The translations under genes and the position numbers were made by a program. The notes beneath the pieces are model-generated. The model was not told the DNA's origin, did no database searches, and was given only the letters and a program-made list of their open reading frames with translations. A DNA stretch of 17,609 nt from JBOGED01 sp050743625 (GTDB lineage Bacteria; Actinomycetota; Nitriliruptoria; Euzebyales; Egibacteraceae), in contig JBOGED010000499.1 in assembly GCA_050743625.1 (NCBI GenBank), positions 1-17,609 of the forward strand, read 5' to 3'. Shown one piece after another: positions 1 to 6,821 of the stretch (the stretch's first letter is position 1; every line of letters begins with the position of its first letter).

Positions 1-104
1 TGCCACCCTCGCCCCTCCTCCGAGTTGGGCGTATACGGCCCTAGTCGGAGTTGGGAGCATCATCGCCACCTATGCGGCCCACGTCGCGCGAGGTTGCTGG
101 TGCG

Positions 105-521
105 CTACGCTTTTTGGCTGGCGATGTTCACCATCCATTGGACGCCGAACTTGTCGGTACACATACCAAATGTGTCACCCCAGGGGGCGTTTTCCAGTGG
201 CATTACCGCCGTGCCGCCGGCCAAAAGTTTCTCCCAGTAGGACCTCAACTCTGCTTCATTGTCGCCAGTGAGCGACATGCTCATATTCGTGCCGGCGCTA
301 TATTCCATGCCGTTCGGCGTGTCGGCCGCCATAAACGTAATACCATTGTCAGCCTCTAGCATGGAATGCATGATCTTCTCGTCTTCGCTCGGGTCTTGTG
401 ACGCGTGAAATTCTTTAAACGTGTGCATCGCAAGCTTGCCACCAAAGACGGTTTTATAAAACTCCATGGCTTCGCGGGCGTTGTTCTTAAAGCCGAGGTA
501 GGGATTGAGTCTTGATTGCAT
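105..521 (-). CDS. PhnB-like VOC (glyoxalase/bleomycin-resistance fold) protein
   Basis: The 138-residue product has the PhnB / 3-demethylubiquinone-9 3-methyltransferase-like arrangement of the vicinal oxygen chelate superfamily. An N-terminal 'NPYLGFKNNAREAMEFYKTVFGG' type segment is followed by a C-terminal PWGDTFGMCTDKFGVQWM segment (residues 113-130). These proteins are small cytosolic dimers; the substrate cannot be told from sequence, and most PhnB-like members have no proven reaction. The ATG at 521 is preceded by AGGAG at a 5-base spacing, which fixes the start. The gene lies 34 bases downstream of cutA on the same strand, so co-transcription is possible. Its codons use A and T in third positions far more than the neighbouring genes, suggesting transfer from a lower-GC source. 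Family call is firm, function unknown. Confidence 0.88.
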   Translation of the reverse strand: MQSRLNPYLGFKNNAREAMEFYKTVFGGKLAMHTFKEFHASQDPSEDEKIMHSMLEADNGITFMAADTPNGMEYSAGTNMSMSLTGDNEAELRSYWEKLLAGGTAVMPLENAPWGDTFGMCTDKFGVQWMVNIASQKA

Positions 522-555
522 AGTTTCTCCTAGGTTGGTGGTTATGTTGGGAGGG

Positions 556-879
556 CTACCGTGTCTGGGCTCCCACCCACTTCAAATACGCCGGATTGCC
601 ACCCACAATCGAGGTCGCCGTGATCTCCGGCACGTCGTAGGAGTGGTTCTCCCGCAACGTCTCGACCAACTGGTCCAGCAAGTCTGCCCGGGTCTTGATG
701 ATGAGCAAGTACTCGGTGGCTTTCTCCAGCTCGCCTTGCCACCAGTACCGGCTGGTCATCGGTCCAAGCACTTGCACACAAGCGGCTAACCGAGCCTGTA
801 GCAAGGTCTCGGCCAAGGAAGCTGCCTCTTGCTCCTGGTCGGTCGTCGTCATGACCTGCACATACGCGGTCTCGGTCAT
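556..879 (-). CDS. cutA: CutA1 divalent-cation tolerance protein
   Basis: The 107-residue product matches the CutA1 family over its full length. It has the N-terminal VQVMTTTDQEQEAASLAETLL strand-helix, ACVQV at 33-37, YWWQGELE at 45-52 and the conserved SYDVPEI block at 80-86. CutA1 is a small, very stable trimer with a PII-like ferredoxin fold. It was linked to copper tolerance in E. coli, but its molecular role is still unclear. The start is the ATG at 879, with GGGAG six bases upstream; a TTG codon directly before it is a poorer start. It is the first of two minus-strand genes with the VOC gene. The roughly 430 bases upstream hold no gene. Confidence 0.92.
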   Translation of the reverse strand: MTETAYVQVMTTTDQEQEAASLAETLLQARLAACVQVLGPMTSRYWWQGELEKATEYLLIIKTRADLLDQLVETLRENHSYDVPEITATSIVGGNPAYLKWVGAQTR

Positions 880-1306
880 CAAACGCTCCCGTCCGCGCCG
901 CTGCTCGCATTGGCCGGCTGCAAGACCTCCCTATGGAGGTGGTAGAAGAGCATCCCGCGCTGCCGGTCATGAGGATCAATGGCCTCGTACGTGCCAGCAC
1001 GGGTCCGGTCCCAGCCTAGTACGTCCGTAGGTCACGGCTGGGCCACCCGCCTCATGGGTCTGCACAGTGCAGGATTAGGCCGGGCAGCAGGATTAGGCTG
1101 GCGCGCTTTGTTGCTTTGGGGCGTATGCGATCAGAAATGTCTGTTCAGGGAAGGTTGCCGCATGGTGGACGGGCGGCGTGGGTGGCTCCTATGCTCATCG
1201 GTCCGTGTCCATATTGACCGGCGGGCGATGAGTTTTGGGTATGGCGATCGTCACACCGATGATGGTCGCCGCAGGGCGACGTGGTGAAGAAGCGAAAGGG
1301 GTGCGG
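880..1306. other. Intergenic region between cutA and the BNR-protein gene
   Basis: About 427 bases without a convincing gene. Short open frames on both strands here have biased, low-complexity translations and no conserved motif. The stretch contains an 18-base tandem repeat (listed separately). It must also hold the outward promoters for cutA (minus) and for the propeller protein (plus), but I could not place a good -35/-10 pair for either. A TTGACC at 1214-1219 has no convincing -10 partner. Confidence 0.5.
1069..1098. repeat. Short direct repeat, two copies
   Basis: The 12-mer GCAGGATTAGGC occurs at 1069-1080 and again at 1087-1098, an 18-base period. It sits in non-coding DNA about 210-240 bases upstream of the propeller-protein start. 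It could be a regulator binding site or chance slippage; nothing here decides. Confidence 0.5.
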
Positions 1307-2422
1307 ATGAGCGGGGTAAGGGTATTGGCCGGGACGCGCAAGGGCGCGTTCGTCTTGACGTCGGATGGGAAGCGCGAGCGGTGGGACATCAGCGGCCCAC
1401 ACTTTGCCGGTTGGGAGATCTACCACCTCACGGGATCCCCCGCGGACCCGAACCGGCTGTACGCATCGCAAGCCGGTGGCTGGTTCGGCCAGGTGATCCA
1501 GCGCTCCAACGACGGTGGTCTGACCTGGGAGCCGGTGGGCAACCAGTTTGAGTACGACGGCGTCCCTGGCACTCACCAATGGTATGACGGCACGCCGCAC
1601 CCTTGGGAGTTCGCCCGAGTGTGGCATCTTGAGCCATCGGTGACCGATCCAGACACGATCTATGCCGGGGTTGAAGATGCCGCCTTGTTCCGCTCGATCG
1701 ACGGCGGGCAGACGTGGCAGGAGCTTGCCGGACTGCGCGGCCACGGCTCGGGACCCGCCTGGCAACCAGGTGCCGGTGGGATGTGCTTGCACACGATCGT
1801 TCTCGATCCCACCGACCCCGGGCGTATCATCGTCGCCATCTCGGCCGCGGGTGTGTTCCGGACCGATGACGCCGGCAAGACGTGGCGGCCGGCGAACCGC
1901 GGTCTGCACTCCGAAGGTATCCCCGACCCTTATGCCGAGGTCGGCCACTGCGTCCACCGTCTCGCGATGCATCCGTCACGCCCAGAGGTGCTGTTCATGC
2001 AGAAACACTGGGACGTCATGCGCAGCGACGACGCCGGCGAGTCATGGCAAGACATCAGCGGCAACCTGCCGACCGACTTCGGGTTCCCGATCGACGTTCA
2101 CGCGCACGAGCCAGACACCATCTATGTCGTTCCGATCAAGAGCGACTCGGAGCATTACCCGCCCGACGGGAGGCTGCGCGTCTATCGCAGCCGGACGGGC
2201 GGAACCGAATGGGAGGCTCTCACGACAGGCCTGCCGCAACGCGACTGCTACGTCAACGTATTGCGTGACGCGATGGCCGTCGACTCGCTGGACTCGTGCG
2301 GCGTGTACTTCGGTACCACCGGCGGGCAGGTGTACGTATCGGCCGATGCCGGGGACAGCTGGGCGCCCATTGTCAGGGATCTCCCGGCCGTGCTGTCGGT
2401 GGAAGTCCAGACACTGCCATGA
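1307..2422 (+). CDS. BNR/Asp-box beta-propeller (sialidase-like fold) protein
   Basis: The 371-residue product has repeated Asp-box motifs (S/T-x-D-x-G-x-T/S-W): SNDGGLTW (67-74), SIDGGQTW (130-137), TDDAGKTW (186-193), SDDAGESW (240-247), a degenerate copy near 295-302, and SADAGDSW (345-352). This spacing marks a BNR/sortilin-like six-bladed propeller. Such proteins are often labelled exo-sialidase. I see no signal peptide, and glycosidase activity should not be assumed. The start at 1307 is chosen because AAAGGGG lies five bases upstream; an upstream in-frame ATG at 1235 lacks this and would add a non-conserved tail. The stop overlaps the next start as ATGA, so the two genes are translationally coupled. 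The pairing with a MoaD-like protein is a conserved-looking arrangement whose function I do not know. Confidence 0.85.
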   Translation: MSGVRVLAGTRKGAFVLTSDGKRERWDISGPHFAGWEIYHLTGSPADPNRLYASQAGGWFGQVIQRSNDGGLTWEPVGNQFEYDGVPGTHQWYDGTPHPWEFARVWHLEPSVTDPDTIYAGVEDAALFRSIDGGQTWQELAGLRGHGSGPAWQPGAGGMCLHTIVLDPTDPGRIIVAISAAGVFRTDDAGKTWRPANRGLHSEGIPDPYAEVGHCVHRLAMHPSRPEVLFMQKHWDVMRSDDAGESWQDISGNLPTDFGFPIDVHAHEPDTIYVVPIKSDSEHYPPDGRLRVYRSRTGGTEWEALTTGLPQRDCYVNVLRDAMAVDSLDSCGVYFGTTGGQVYVSADAGDSWAPIVRDLPAVLSVEVQTLP

Positions 2423-2715
2423 TCCGCGTCGTGCTCCCCACACACCTGCGGACGCTCGCGCGCGTCGACAGAGAGGTGGAGCTCCACATCGAGGGGCCGG
2501 CCACACAGCGCGCGGTTCTCGACGCGCTGGAGGCCCGTTATCCGATGCTGCGCGGGACGATCCGAGACCGCGTCACGGCTCAGCGCCGGCCGCTGGTGAG
2601 GTTCTTCGCCTGCGAGCAGGATCTGTCCCACGAGCTACCGGACGCCCCGCTCCCCGCCGCGGTCGCGATGGGAGCGGAGCCCTTTTTGGTGGTGGGGGCC
2701 ATGGCGGGGGGTTAG
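2419..2715 (+). CDS. MoaD/ThiS-family ubiquitin-fold protein with C-terminal Gly-Gly
   Basis: The 98-residue product has the MoaD/ThiS beta-grasp pattern. An N-terminal strand (IRVVLPTHLRTLA) and an 'AVLDALEARYPMLRG' helix are followed by an FF strand and a C-terminal EPFLVVGAMAGG. It ends exactly in Gly-Gly, the tail that in sulfur-carrier proteins is adenylated by a MoeB/ThiF-type E1 enzyme and converted to a thiocarboxylate. The ATG at 2419 overlaps the stop of the propeller gene (ATGA), so it is coupled to it. No MoaE, ThiG, MoeB or cysteine-synthase partner is present in the window. Identification as a ubiquitin-fold protein is good; whether it carries sulfur or tags proteins is unknown. 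Confidence 0.8.
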   Translation: MIRVVLPTHLRTLARVDREVELHIEGPATQRAVLDALEARYPMLRGTIRDRVTAQRRPLVRFFACEQDLSHELPDAPLPAAVAMGAEPFLVVGAMAGG

Positions 2716-2721
2716 CACAGC

Positions 2722-3516
2722 TCATGAGGCGGGGATGGCGAGGCCTTCCAGCCAAGCCTTCCATGCCGGCTGCTCGCGCTTGACGTAGTCGGGGGCGTCC
2801 TGGGAGAACAGGTAGCCCTCGATCTGCGTCCAGGTCGTGCCGTCGCCCTGGTCCATAGCGACGAGCCCGAGGAGGCCGGGAACCGGGTCGGAGAGGCGCA
2901 CGAGGAGCTGCTGATCGCCGATCCGCTCGACGTGCCCGCGCAGGCCGCGGGTTTCGACCGGCCGCCCGACCCCTTCAGCGCCGATGTCTTGGCGCATCGC
3001 CGACCACACCGCGTCACCCGTGCCCGGCACGATGGTCTGGGCTGATAGCGACGTGACCCGCTGGCCTGGGAAGTGGGTGAGGTAGAGGCGGAGGTTCTCG
3101 AAGTACGGCCTCCACATCTTCTCCACGTCGGTGAAGAACTCGCGCTCCCAGTCGGCGCCCGTGCCGAACGCGCTGCTCACGACGCGGAGCACGCACGTGC
3201 CGCCCGACCGCGCTTCGACGAGGAACTCGCTGACCAGCGGGGTGACCGGGGCGTCGGGATGGCCGGCGAGCGCCGCCCACCCGGGCTCTGAGTAGGCGAG
3301 GCGGCGAGGCGGGTCCCAGCCGGTCACCGTGCCGGGAGAGGACATCTCCTCACCCATGTGGAAGCACACGGCGCCGCCCTCGCGCTCCTCGAGCTCGGTG
3401 GGCATCATCCACGAGCTGATGCCGTTGGCAGTGGCGATGGCCTCCCACACCTGCTCGGCTGTGCCGGGCAGCTCGAAGGTGAACTCCATGCGCAGCGGGA
3501 CGTCGGGGGTGGTCAT
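2722..3516 (-). CDS. SRPBCC (AHSA1/START-like) domain protein
   Basis: The 264-residue cytosolic protein begins with the typical SRPBCC opening (EFTFELPGTAEQVWEAIATANGISSWM, residues 11-37). It continues with FHMGEEMSSPGTVTGWDPPRRLAYSEPG and a C-terminal helix (WEREFFTDVEKMWRPYFENLRLYL) that closes the ligand cavity. About 115 further residues (150-264) look like a second, diverged half with another 'GDAVWSAM' segment, so the protein is longer than a single AHSA1 domain (about 150). The ATG at 3516 overlaps the stop of the ArsR gene (ATGA). Such regulator/SRPBCC pairs are common in actinobacteria, and the regulator presumably controls the pair. The ligand is unknown. It ends 6 bases from the convergent MoaD-like gene with no hairpin between them. 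Confidence 0.85.
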   Translation of the reverse strand: MTTPDVPLRMEFTFELPGTAEQVWEAIATANGISSWMMPTELEEREGGAVCFHMGEEMSSPGTVTGWDPPRRLAYSEPGWAALAGHPDAPVTPLVSEFLVEARSGGTCVLRVVSSAFGTGADWEREFFTDVEKMWRPYFENLRLYLTHFPGQRVTSLSAQTIVPGTGDAVWSAMRQDIGAEGVGRPVETRGLRGHVERIGDQQLLVRLSDPVPGLLGLVAMDQGDGTTWTQIEGYLFSQDAPDYVKREQPAWKAWLEGLAIPAS

Positions 3517-4091
3517 GACTCCTCCTGAGGTTTGGGGTGGGCGGCGACGACGAGCCTGTGCGGGCGGCCGTCGTGGTGGTGGTACCGGGCCGCGAGGTCG
3601 AGCACCGCGGCGGTCAGCTCGTCGGCGAACGCGGCGCGGTCGGTGGCCGAGCGGAAACGGATCTCGGTGTCGATGGTCATGGTGGGCAGTCGCTTCCCCG
3701 CGGCGTCGGCCCGGCGGGCGAGGCTGCCGACCTCGCGCACCATACGGCCGGCGAGGGCGATGAGGTACCGGGCCGAGAAGTGGTCGGCCGTCCGATCGGG
3801 ATCGGCGGCCGTCTCGCCGAGGGCGGCCGGCGAGATGACGTAGCTCGCGGCGGTGGCCCGCAGCACCCGCTCGGTGATGCCGCCCCGTTTGCGCTCCTCG
3901 GTCAGCTCGACGAGGCCACAGGCCTCGAGCGCCCTCACGTGGTAGTTGACCTTCTGGCGGGCGATACCGACCCGAGCAGCCAGGGAGGCCGCGGAGTGGG
4001 GCTCCACGAGCTCAGCGAGCAGCCGAGCCCGTATCGGGTCCAGCGCCACCGCCGCGGCAGCGGGGTTCTCGATTACCTCCACATCGTGCAT
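3513..4091 (-). CDS. ArsR-family winged-helix regulator
   Basis: The 192-residue product has an N-terminal ArsR-type winged helix. It comprises LDPIRARLLAELVEPHSAASLAARVG (about 18-43), a recognition helix IARQKVNYHVRALEACGLVE (43-62) and a wing (RKRGGITERVL). A C-terminal half of about 110 residues (from 'AASYVISPAALGE') is typical of longer regulators paired with SRPBCC genes. No metal-binding Cys pair is seen, so metal sensing is unlikely. I start at ATG 4091, not the upstream ATG at 4127. A -35/-10 pair (TTGACA, GATAGT) lies at 4122-4127 and 4099-4104, so transcription should begin at about 4092, giving a leaderless message. An inverted repeat inside this promoter suggests autoregulation. 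Confidence 0.87.
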   Translation of the reverse strand: MHDVEVIENPAAAAVALDPIRARLLAELVEPHSAASLAARVGIARQKVNYHVRALEACGLVELTEERKRGGITERVLRATAASYVISPAALGETAADPDRTADHFSARYLIALAGRMVREVGSLARRADAAGKRLPTMTIDTEIRFRSATDRAAFADELTAAVLDLAARYHHHDGRPHRLVVAAHPKPQEES

Positions 4092-4098
4092 GCGATCC

Positions 4099-4127
4099 AC
4101 TATCGCCCTGACAACGATTATTGTCAA
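4099..4127 (-). promoter_or_regulatory. Promoter of the ArsR-family gene with embedded inverted-repeat operator
   Basis: On the minus strand TTGACA (4127-4122) is separated by 17 bases from GATAGT (4104-4099), a good sigma-A type match. The ATG at 4091 follows seven bases after the -10, so the predicted first transcribed base is at or next to the start codon. The inverted repeat TGACAA-CGATTA-TTGTCA (4109-4126) overlaps the -35 and spacer. A dimeric regulator bound there would block polymerase. The obvious candidate is the ArsR protein itself; this is inferred, not shown. Confidence 0.62.
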
Positions 4128-4145
4128 TGCGGTGTGATGGCGTCG

Positions 4146-4511
4146 TCAGCGGTTGTCCAACAGCTCCGCAAGTCGTTCTGGGGGACGGGCGACGACGGCG
4201 CGCCCGCCTCGGACCACGATCGGGCGCTCGATGAGGTTTGGATGCGCGACCAGGGCATCCAGCAGGGTGTCACGGTCCGCGCCGTCGAGGCCGAGCTCGA
4301 CGTACGACCGCTCGGTAGCGCGAGTGATCGTGAGCGGATCGTCTGTCCCAAGCTTGACCAGCAGGTCCTCCAACTGCCGTCGCATCGGAGCTTCGTCGAG
4401 ATACCGGAACACGCCTGCCTCGATACCACGCTCGGCGAGCAGGCCGGCCGCGGCCCGGCTCTTTGAGCAGGCGGGGTTGAACCAGATCGTGATGTCATCG
4501 TGGGGCTCCAC
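4146..4511 (-). CDS. ArsC/Spx-family (arsenate reductase-like) protein
   Basis: The 121-residue product is a thioredoxin-fold ArsC family member. It has the N-terminal FNPACSKSR motif with the catalytic Cys at residue 15. It also has Arg64 (TITRATE), Arg96 (IERPIVV) and Arg109 (VVARPPE), which match the anion-binding arginines of glutaredoxin-dependent arsenate reductases. The length is slightly short of plasmid ArsC (about 141) and near that of YffB-like members, so arsenate may not be the true substrate. The start is a GTG at 4511 with no Shine-Dalgarno but a TATGAT -10 box six bases upstream, pointing to a leaderless message. It lies upstream of the ArsR gene on the same strand, but that gene has its own promoter. 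No arsenite pump gene is nearby. Confidence 0.84.
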   Translation of the reverse strand: MEPHDDITIWFNPACSKSRAAAGLLAERGIEAGVFRYLDEAPMRRQLEDLLVKLGTDDPLTITRATERSYVELGLDGADRDTLLDALVAHPNLIERPIVVRGGRAVVARPPERLAELLDNR

Positions 4512-4517
4512 CGGTCG

Positions 4518-4545
4518 ATCATAGTTGTCGCCACGAACCTGTAGA
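4518..4545 (-). promoter_or_regulatory. Probable promoter of the ArsC-like gene
   Basis: On the minus strand TATGAT (4523-4518) is a five-of-six match to a -10 box. TCTACA (4545-4540) is a four-of-six -35 at a 16-base spacing. The GTG start at 4511 is six bases past the -10, so the transcript should be leaderless. It overlaps the upstream region of the divergent glycosyltransferase. Confidence 0.45.
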
Positions 4546-4578
4546 GTCTTAGGCTCCCGAGGATCTGATGGGGTGGAG

Positions 4579-5793
4579 ATGTCCCGACTCGCGATCGTGG
4601 TACCGACTTACTGGAGCCGGCCGGGTGGAGATCGGCAGCCCGGCGATGCCGTCTATGACCACCCGAATGCCGTCGACAGTGATAACCGCGACCTCGAGCG
4701 GCTGTTGGAGAGCTTGACGCGGTTGGACGAGAAGCCCGACTGCGTGCTGATCCTGGTGGCCGTCACCGCGCCGGAGGTGGCCGGGCTGGCCGAAACGCGG
4801 GTATCCGCGATCTTGGAGCGCTTCCCTTCCCTGAAGGCGATGCTGTTTACCGCGCGTGGGCTACAGGAGATTCACGCCCGGCTCGGGGCGCTCGGATTGG
4901 GGCACTGCCAGCCCTACCTCCGGCTGGAGGGGTATGCGGGTGTCCGTAACCTTCAGCTCGTCGTCCCACATGTGCTTGGATATGACCTGATCGTCGCGTT
5001 GGACGATGACGAGGTCGTGGAGGACGCCGGCTACCTGACACGGATCCGCCGCCACGCCGGCGCCCGGTTCAATGGACGCCATGCCGCGGGGTTGGCGGGG
5101 TTCTACCTGGACGCCACCGGCAGCAACAAGTTGCGGGTGGCACCGGACGCGGCGGATTCGGAGAACGTGTTCATCCGGAAATCGGCGATTATGAACGCCT
5201 GTACGGCGGAGATCGAGGCGCAACCTGGGGAGGTAATCGCGACGAGCTTCGTGCTGGGCGGCAACATGACGTTCACTCGGGGGCTGTTCGAGCGGGTCGG
5301 GTTCGACCCCTCGATCACTCGTGGCGAAGACATCGACTACCTGATCAACGCCCGTCTCGAGGGTCTGTGGTTCTTTCTCGACAAGCAGCTGAGCATCGTT
5401 CACCTACCACCGAGTGGAGCCTCGTACAAGGACATCTCCTACTCCAAACTCCAGCAGGATGTCGTCCGCTTCCTGTACGAGCGGGAGAAGCTCACGGCCG
5501 CGGCCGCGGAGCCCGACCTGGAGTCGGTGAACCCCGCGACGCTCGCGCCCTACCCTGGCGATTTCCTCATCGACGACCTCGAGCCTCAGGCGCTCCAGGC
5601 GTTACGGGATCTCCGCCCTACCCCTGACGATGGCTGGCCCGAGCCTGAGGAGATCGTCGAACAGGCCCGCCGCCATGCGGCTGCGGGAGTGCCACGCTAC
5701 TTCGAGTTCCGAAAAGCATGGCCGGCCATGATGGCGGCGCTTGGCGGAGACGAGACGCTCCAGCGGCGACTCCAGGCGCTTGGGAAACCATGA
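4579..5793 (+). CDS. GT-A fold family 2-like glycosyltransferase
   Basis: The 404-residue cytosolic protein begins with LAIVVPTYW, the first strand of a GT-A nucleotide-sugar binding fold. It contains LDDDE at 141-145, the DxD-type metal/nucleotide motif. TRGEDIDYL follows at 248-256, a plausible base/acceptor motif, and VHLPPSG lies at 274-280. A helical C-terminal extension of about 100 residues follows. No membrane segments are seen. Donor and acceptor cannot be named, and no other polysaccharide genes are in the window. ATG 4579 is taken as start. GAGGA at 4559-4563 is better spaced for an in-frame GTG at 4573, which would add two residues. A perfect hairpin overlaps the stop codon. Confidence 0.82.
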   Translation: MSRLAIVVPTYWSRPGGDRQPGDAVYDHPNAVDSDNRDLERLLESLTRLDEKPDCVLILVAVTAPEVAGLAETRVSAILERFPSLKAMLFTARGLQEIHARLGALGLGHCQPYLRLEGYAGVRNLQLVVPHVLGYDLIVALDDDEVVEDAGYLTRIRRHAGARFNGRHAAGLAGFYLDATGSNKLRVAPDAADSENVFIRKSAIMNACTAEIEAQPGEVIATSFVLGGNMTFTRGLFERVGFDPSITRGEDIDYLINARLEGLWFFLDKQLSIVHLPPSGASYKDISYSKLQQDVVRFLYEREKLTAAAAEPDLESVNPATLAPYPGDFLIDDLEPQALQALRDLRPTPDDGWPEPEEIVEQARRHAAAGVPRYFEFRKAWPAMMAALGGDETLQRRLQALGKP

Positions 5794-5812
5794 TCGACAA
5801 AAAGTTGTCGAT
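5793..5812 (+). terminator. Hairpin overlapping the glycosyltransferase stop codon
   Basis: ATCGACAA (5793-5800) and TTGTCGAT (5805-5812) form a perfect 8-bp stem with a four-base AAAG loop. It starts on the last base of the TGA stop. No T-run follows, so it is not a classical intrinsic terminator; it may be a transcript-end stabiliser, or a protein-binding palindrome. The half-site GACAA resembles the arms of the inverted repeat in the ArsR promoter. Confidence 0.45.
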
Positions 5813-5926
5813 GTGTGTCGGTGAGCTATGCCTTGGGTCTTCCAGCGGTGAGGCGTCGAGCGCTGCCGTCGTCGGCGATCTCGCGCTCACATCTCCGGGT
5901 GATCCGTGCGTCCAGATCTAGGTTCT

Positions 5927-6577
5927 CTAGAGCGCCACGTCCTGCAGGTCCTCGGTCACCTTGGCCCGCTCGATGATGCGCCGTAGGCATTCCAAGCAAC
6001 GACCGCGGGTGGGGCCGATGCTCCCTACCGGGAGATCGAGGGCGTCGCTGATCTCCTTGTAGCTGGGCAGAGGGTCACTCATCAGGGCCCGCAATAGCGC
6101 CTGACAGTGCGTGGGAAGCTCGTCGACGCAATCGTGGAGGACGCGGTCAACCTCCGCGGCAAGCGTTTGAGCCTCCGGGCCGTGATTGACGGCGTCCGGG
6201 TAGTCGAGGCGGCTGTCGTCGGTCGGGCACTCCCGATCGATCCGCCGCAACACGCGGAGCGACTCCCTACGCGCGGTTGTTGCGAGCCACGCGCCGGCGG
6301 CTTCCGGGCGGCGGATATGATTGAGGTGTTGGACAAGGCGGAGCCACGTAGTTTGCGCGACATCAGCGGCTTCATGGTGGTGCAGCCGGTGCGCGCGTAT
6401 CACGGCCCAAACCAGGCCGTTGTAGCGGCGTACGAGCGCCTCCCAACCCTCTTCGTCACCAGCGGCCGCTGCCCGTATAAGTTCGGCCGTGGATCTTGGG
6501 GAAGTGCTACTCCCTTCCTTGTGACTTTGGGGTTTGCGGGGCACTGTGCTCGGGTTAGCCTGCACCTGCAAGAGCAT
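5927..6577 (-). CDS. Sigma-70 family (ECF-type) RNA polymerase sigma factor
   Basis: The 216-residue protein has sigma region 2 at about 42-112. It includes WEALVRRYNGLVWAVIRAHRL and the core-binding/-10 segment DVAQTTWLRLVQHL, then AWLATTARRESLRVLRR. Region 4 spans about 150-203, with DELPTHCQALLRALM and a helix-turn-helix SYKEISDALDLPVGSIGPTRGRCLECLRR. This two-domain layout is that of ECF factors. The ATG at 6577 is supported by GGAGG eight bases upstream. A second strong SD-like run (AAGGAAGGGAG) inside the first 25 codons is not followed by a start codon. No anti-sigma gene is adjacent. Its divergent neighbour encodes a Crp/Fnr regulator, and the 244-base gap probably holds promoters for both. 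Confidence 0.9.
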   Translation of the reverse strand: MLLQVQANPSTVPRKPQSHKEGSSTSPRSTAELIRAAAAGDEEGWEALVRRYNGLVWAVIRAHRLHHHEAADVAQTTWLRLVQHLNHIRRPEAAGAWLATTARRESLRVLRRIDRECPTDDSRLDYPDAVNHGPEAQTLAAEVDRVLHDCVDELPTHCQALLRALMSDPLPSYKEISDALDLPVGSIGPTRGRCLECLRRIIERAKVTEDLQDVAL

Positions 6578-6690
6578 GCGAACCGCCTCCGGTTCCGCAA
6601 CGAATCACCTTCTGACGGCGGTGAGATGGCCCGATGGTGGGTGCTCTCGACCCTCCGCCCGTGAGAGACCCACGATAAGAGGAAGGGGCC

Positions 6691-6819
6691 ATGGGGTCGT
6701 TGCCGCCTGGCACACCCTGCAGTGCCGAAACGCACACGCTGCGGTGCGGTGCACCGAGCGTCCCCGCCATGCCCACAACCGGATGTGCCGGCGTGCCTGT
6801 TCCTCACGCGGAGCGATAG
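6691..6819 (+). CDS. Possible 42-residue leader peptide upstream of the Crp/Fnr gene
   Basis: An ATG at 6691 follows the strong purine-rich AGAGGAAGGGG (6679-6689). It opens a 42-residue frame ending in TAG at 6817-6819, two bases before the ATG of the Crp-type gene. The peptide starts MGSLPPGTPCSAET and has three Cys and eight Pro, with no known motif. Its third-position GC is not raised, so it is not a typical protein gene. The SD and the tight spacing to the next gene suggest a leader ORF that couples translation. It could also be chance. Confidence 0.38.
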   Translation: MGSLPPGTPCSAETHTLRCGAPSVPAMPTTGCAGVPVPHAER

Positions 6820-6821
6820 CC

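Noticed and set aside
1214..1242. TTGACC followed by GGGTAT as a promoter for the propeller gene
   Set aside because: The -10 match is only two of six at a 17-base spacing; no better spacing was found.
4091..4511. Arsenic resistance operon (arsR-arsC)
   Set aside because: The regulator lacks metal-binding cysteines and pairs with an SRPBCC gene, no arsenite efflux gene is present, and the two genes have separate promoters.
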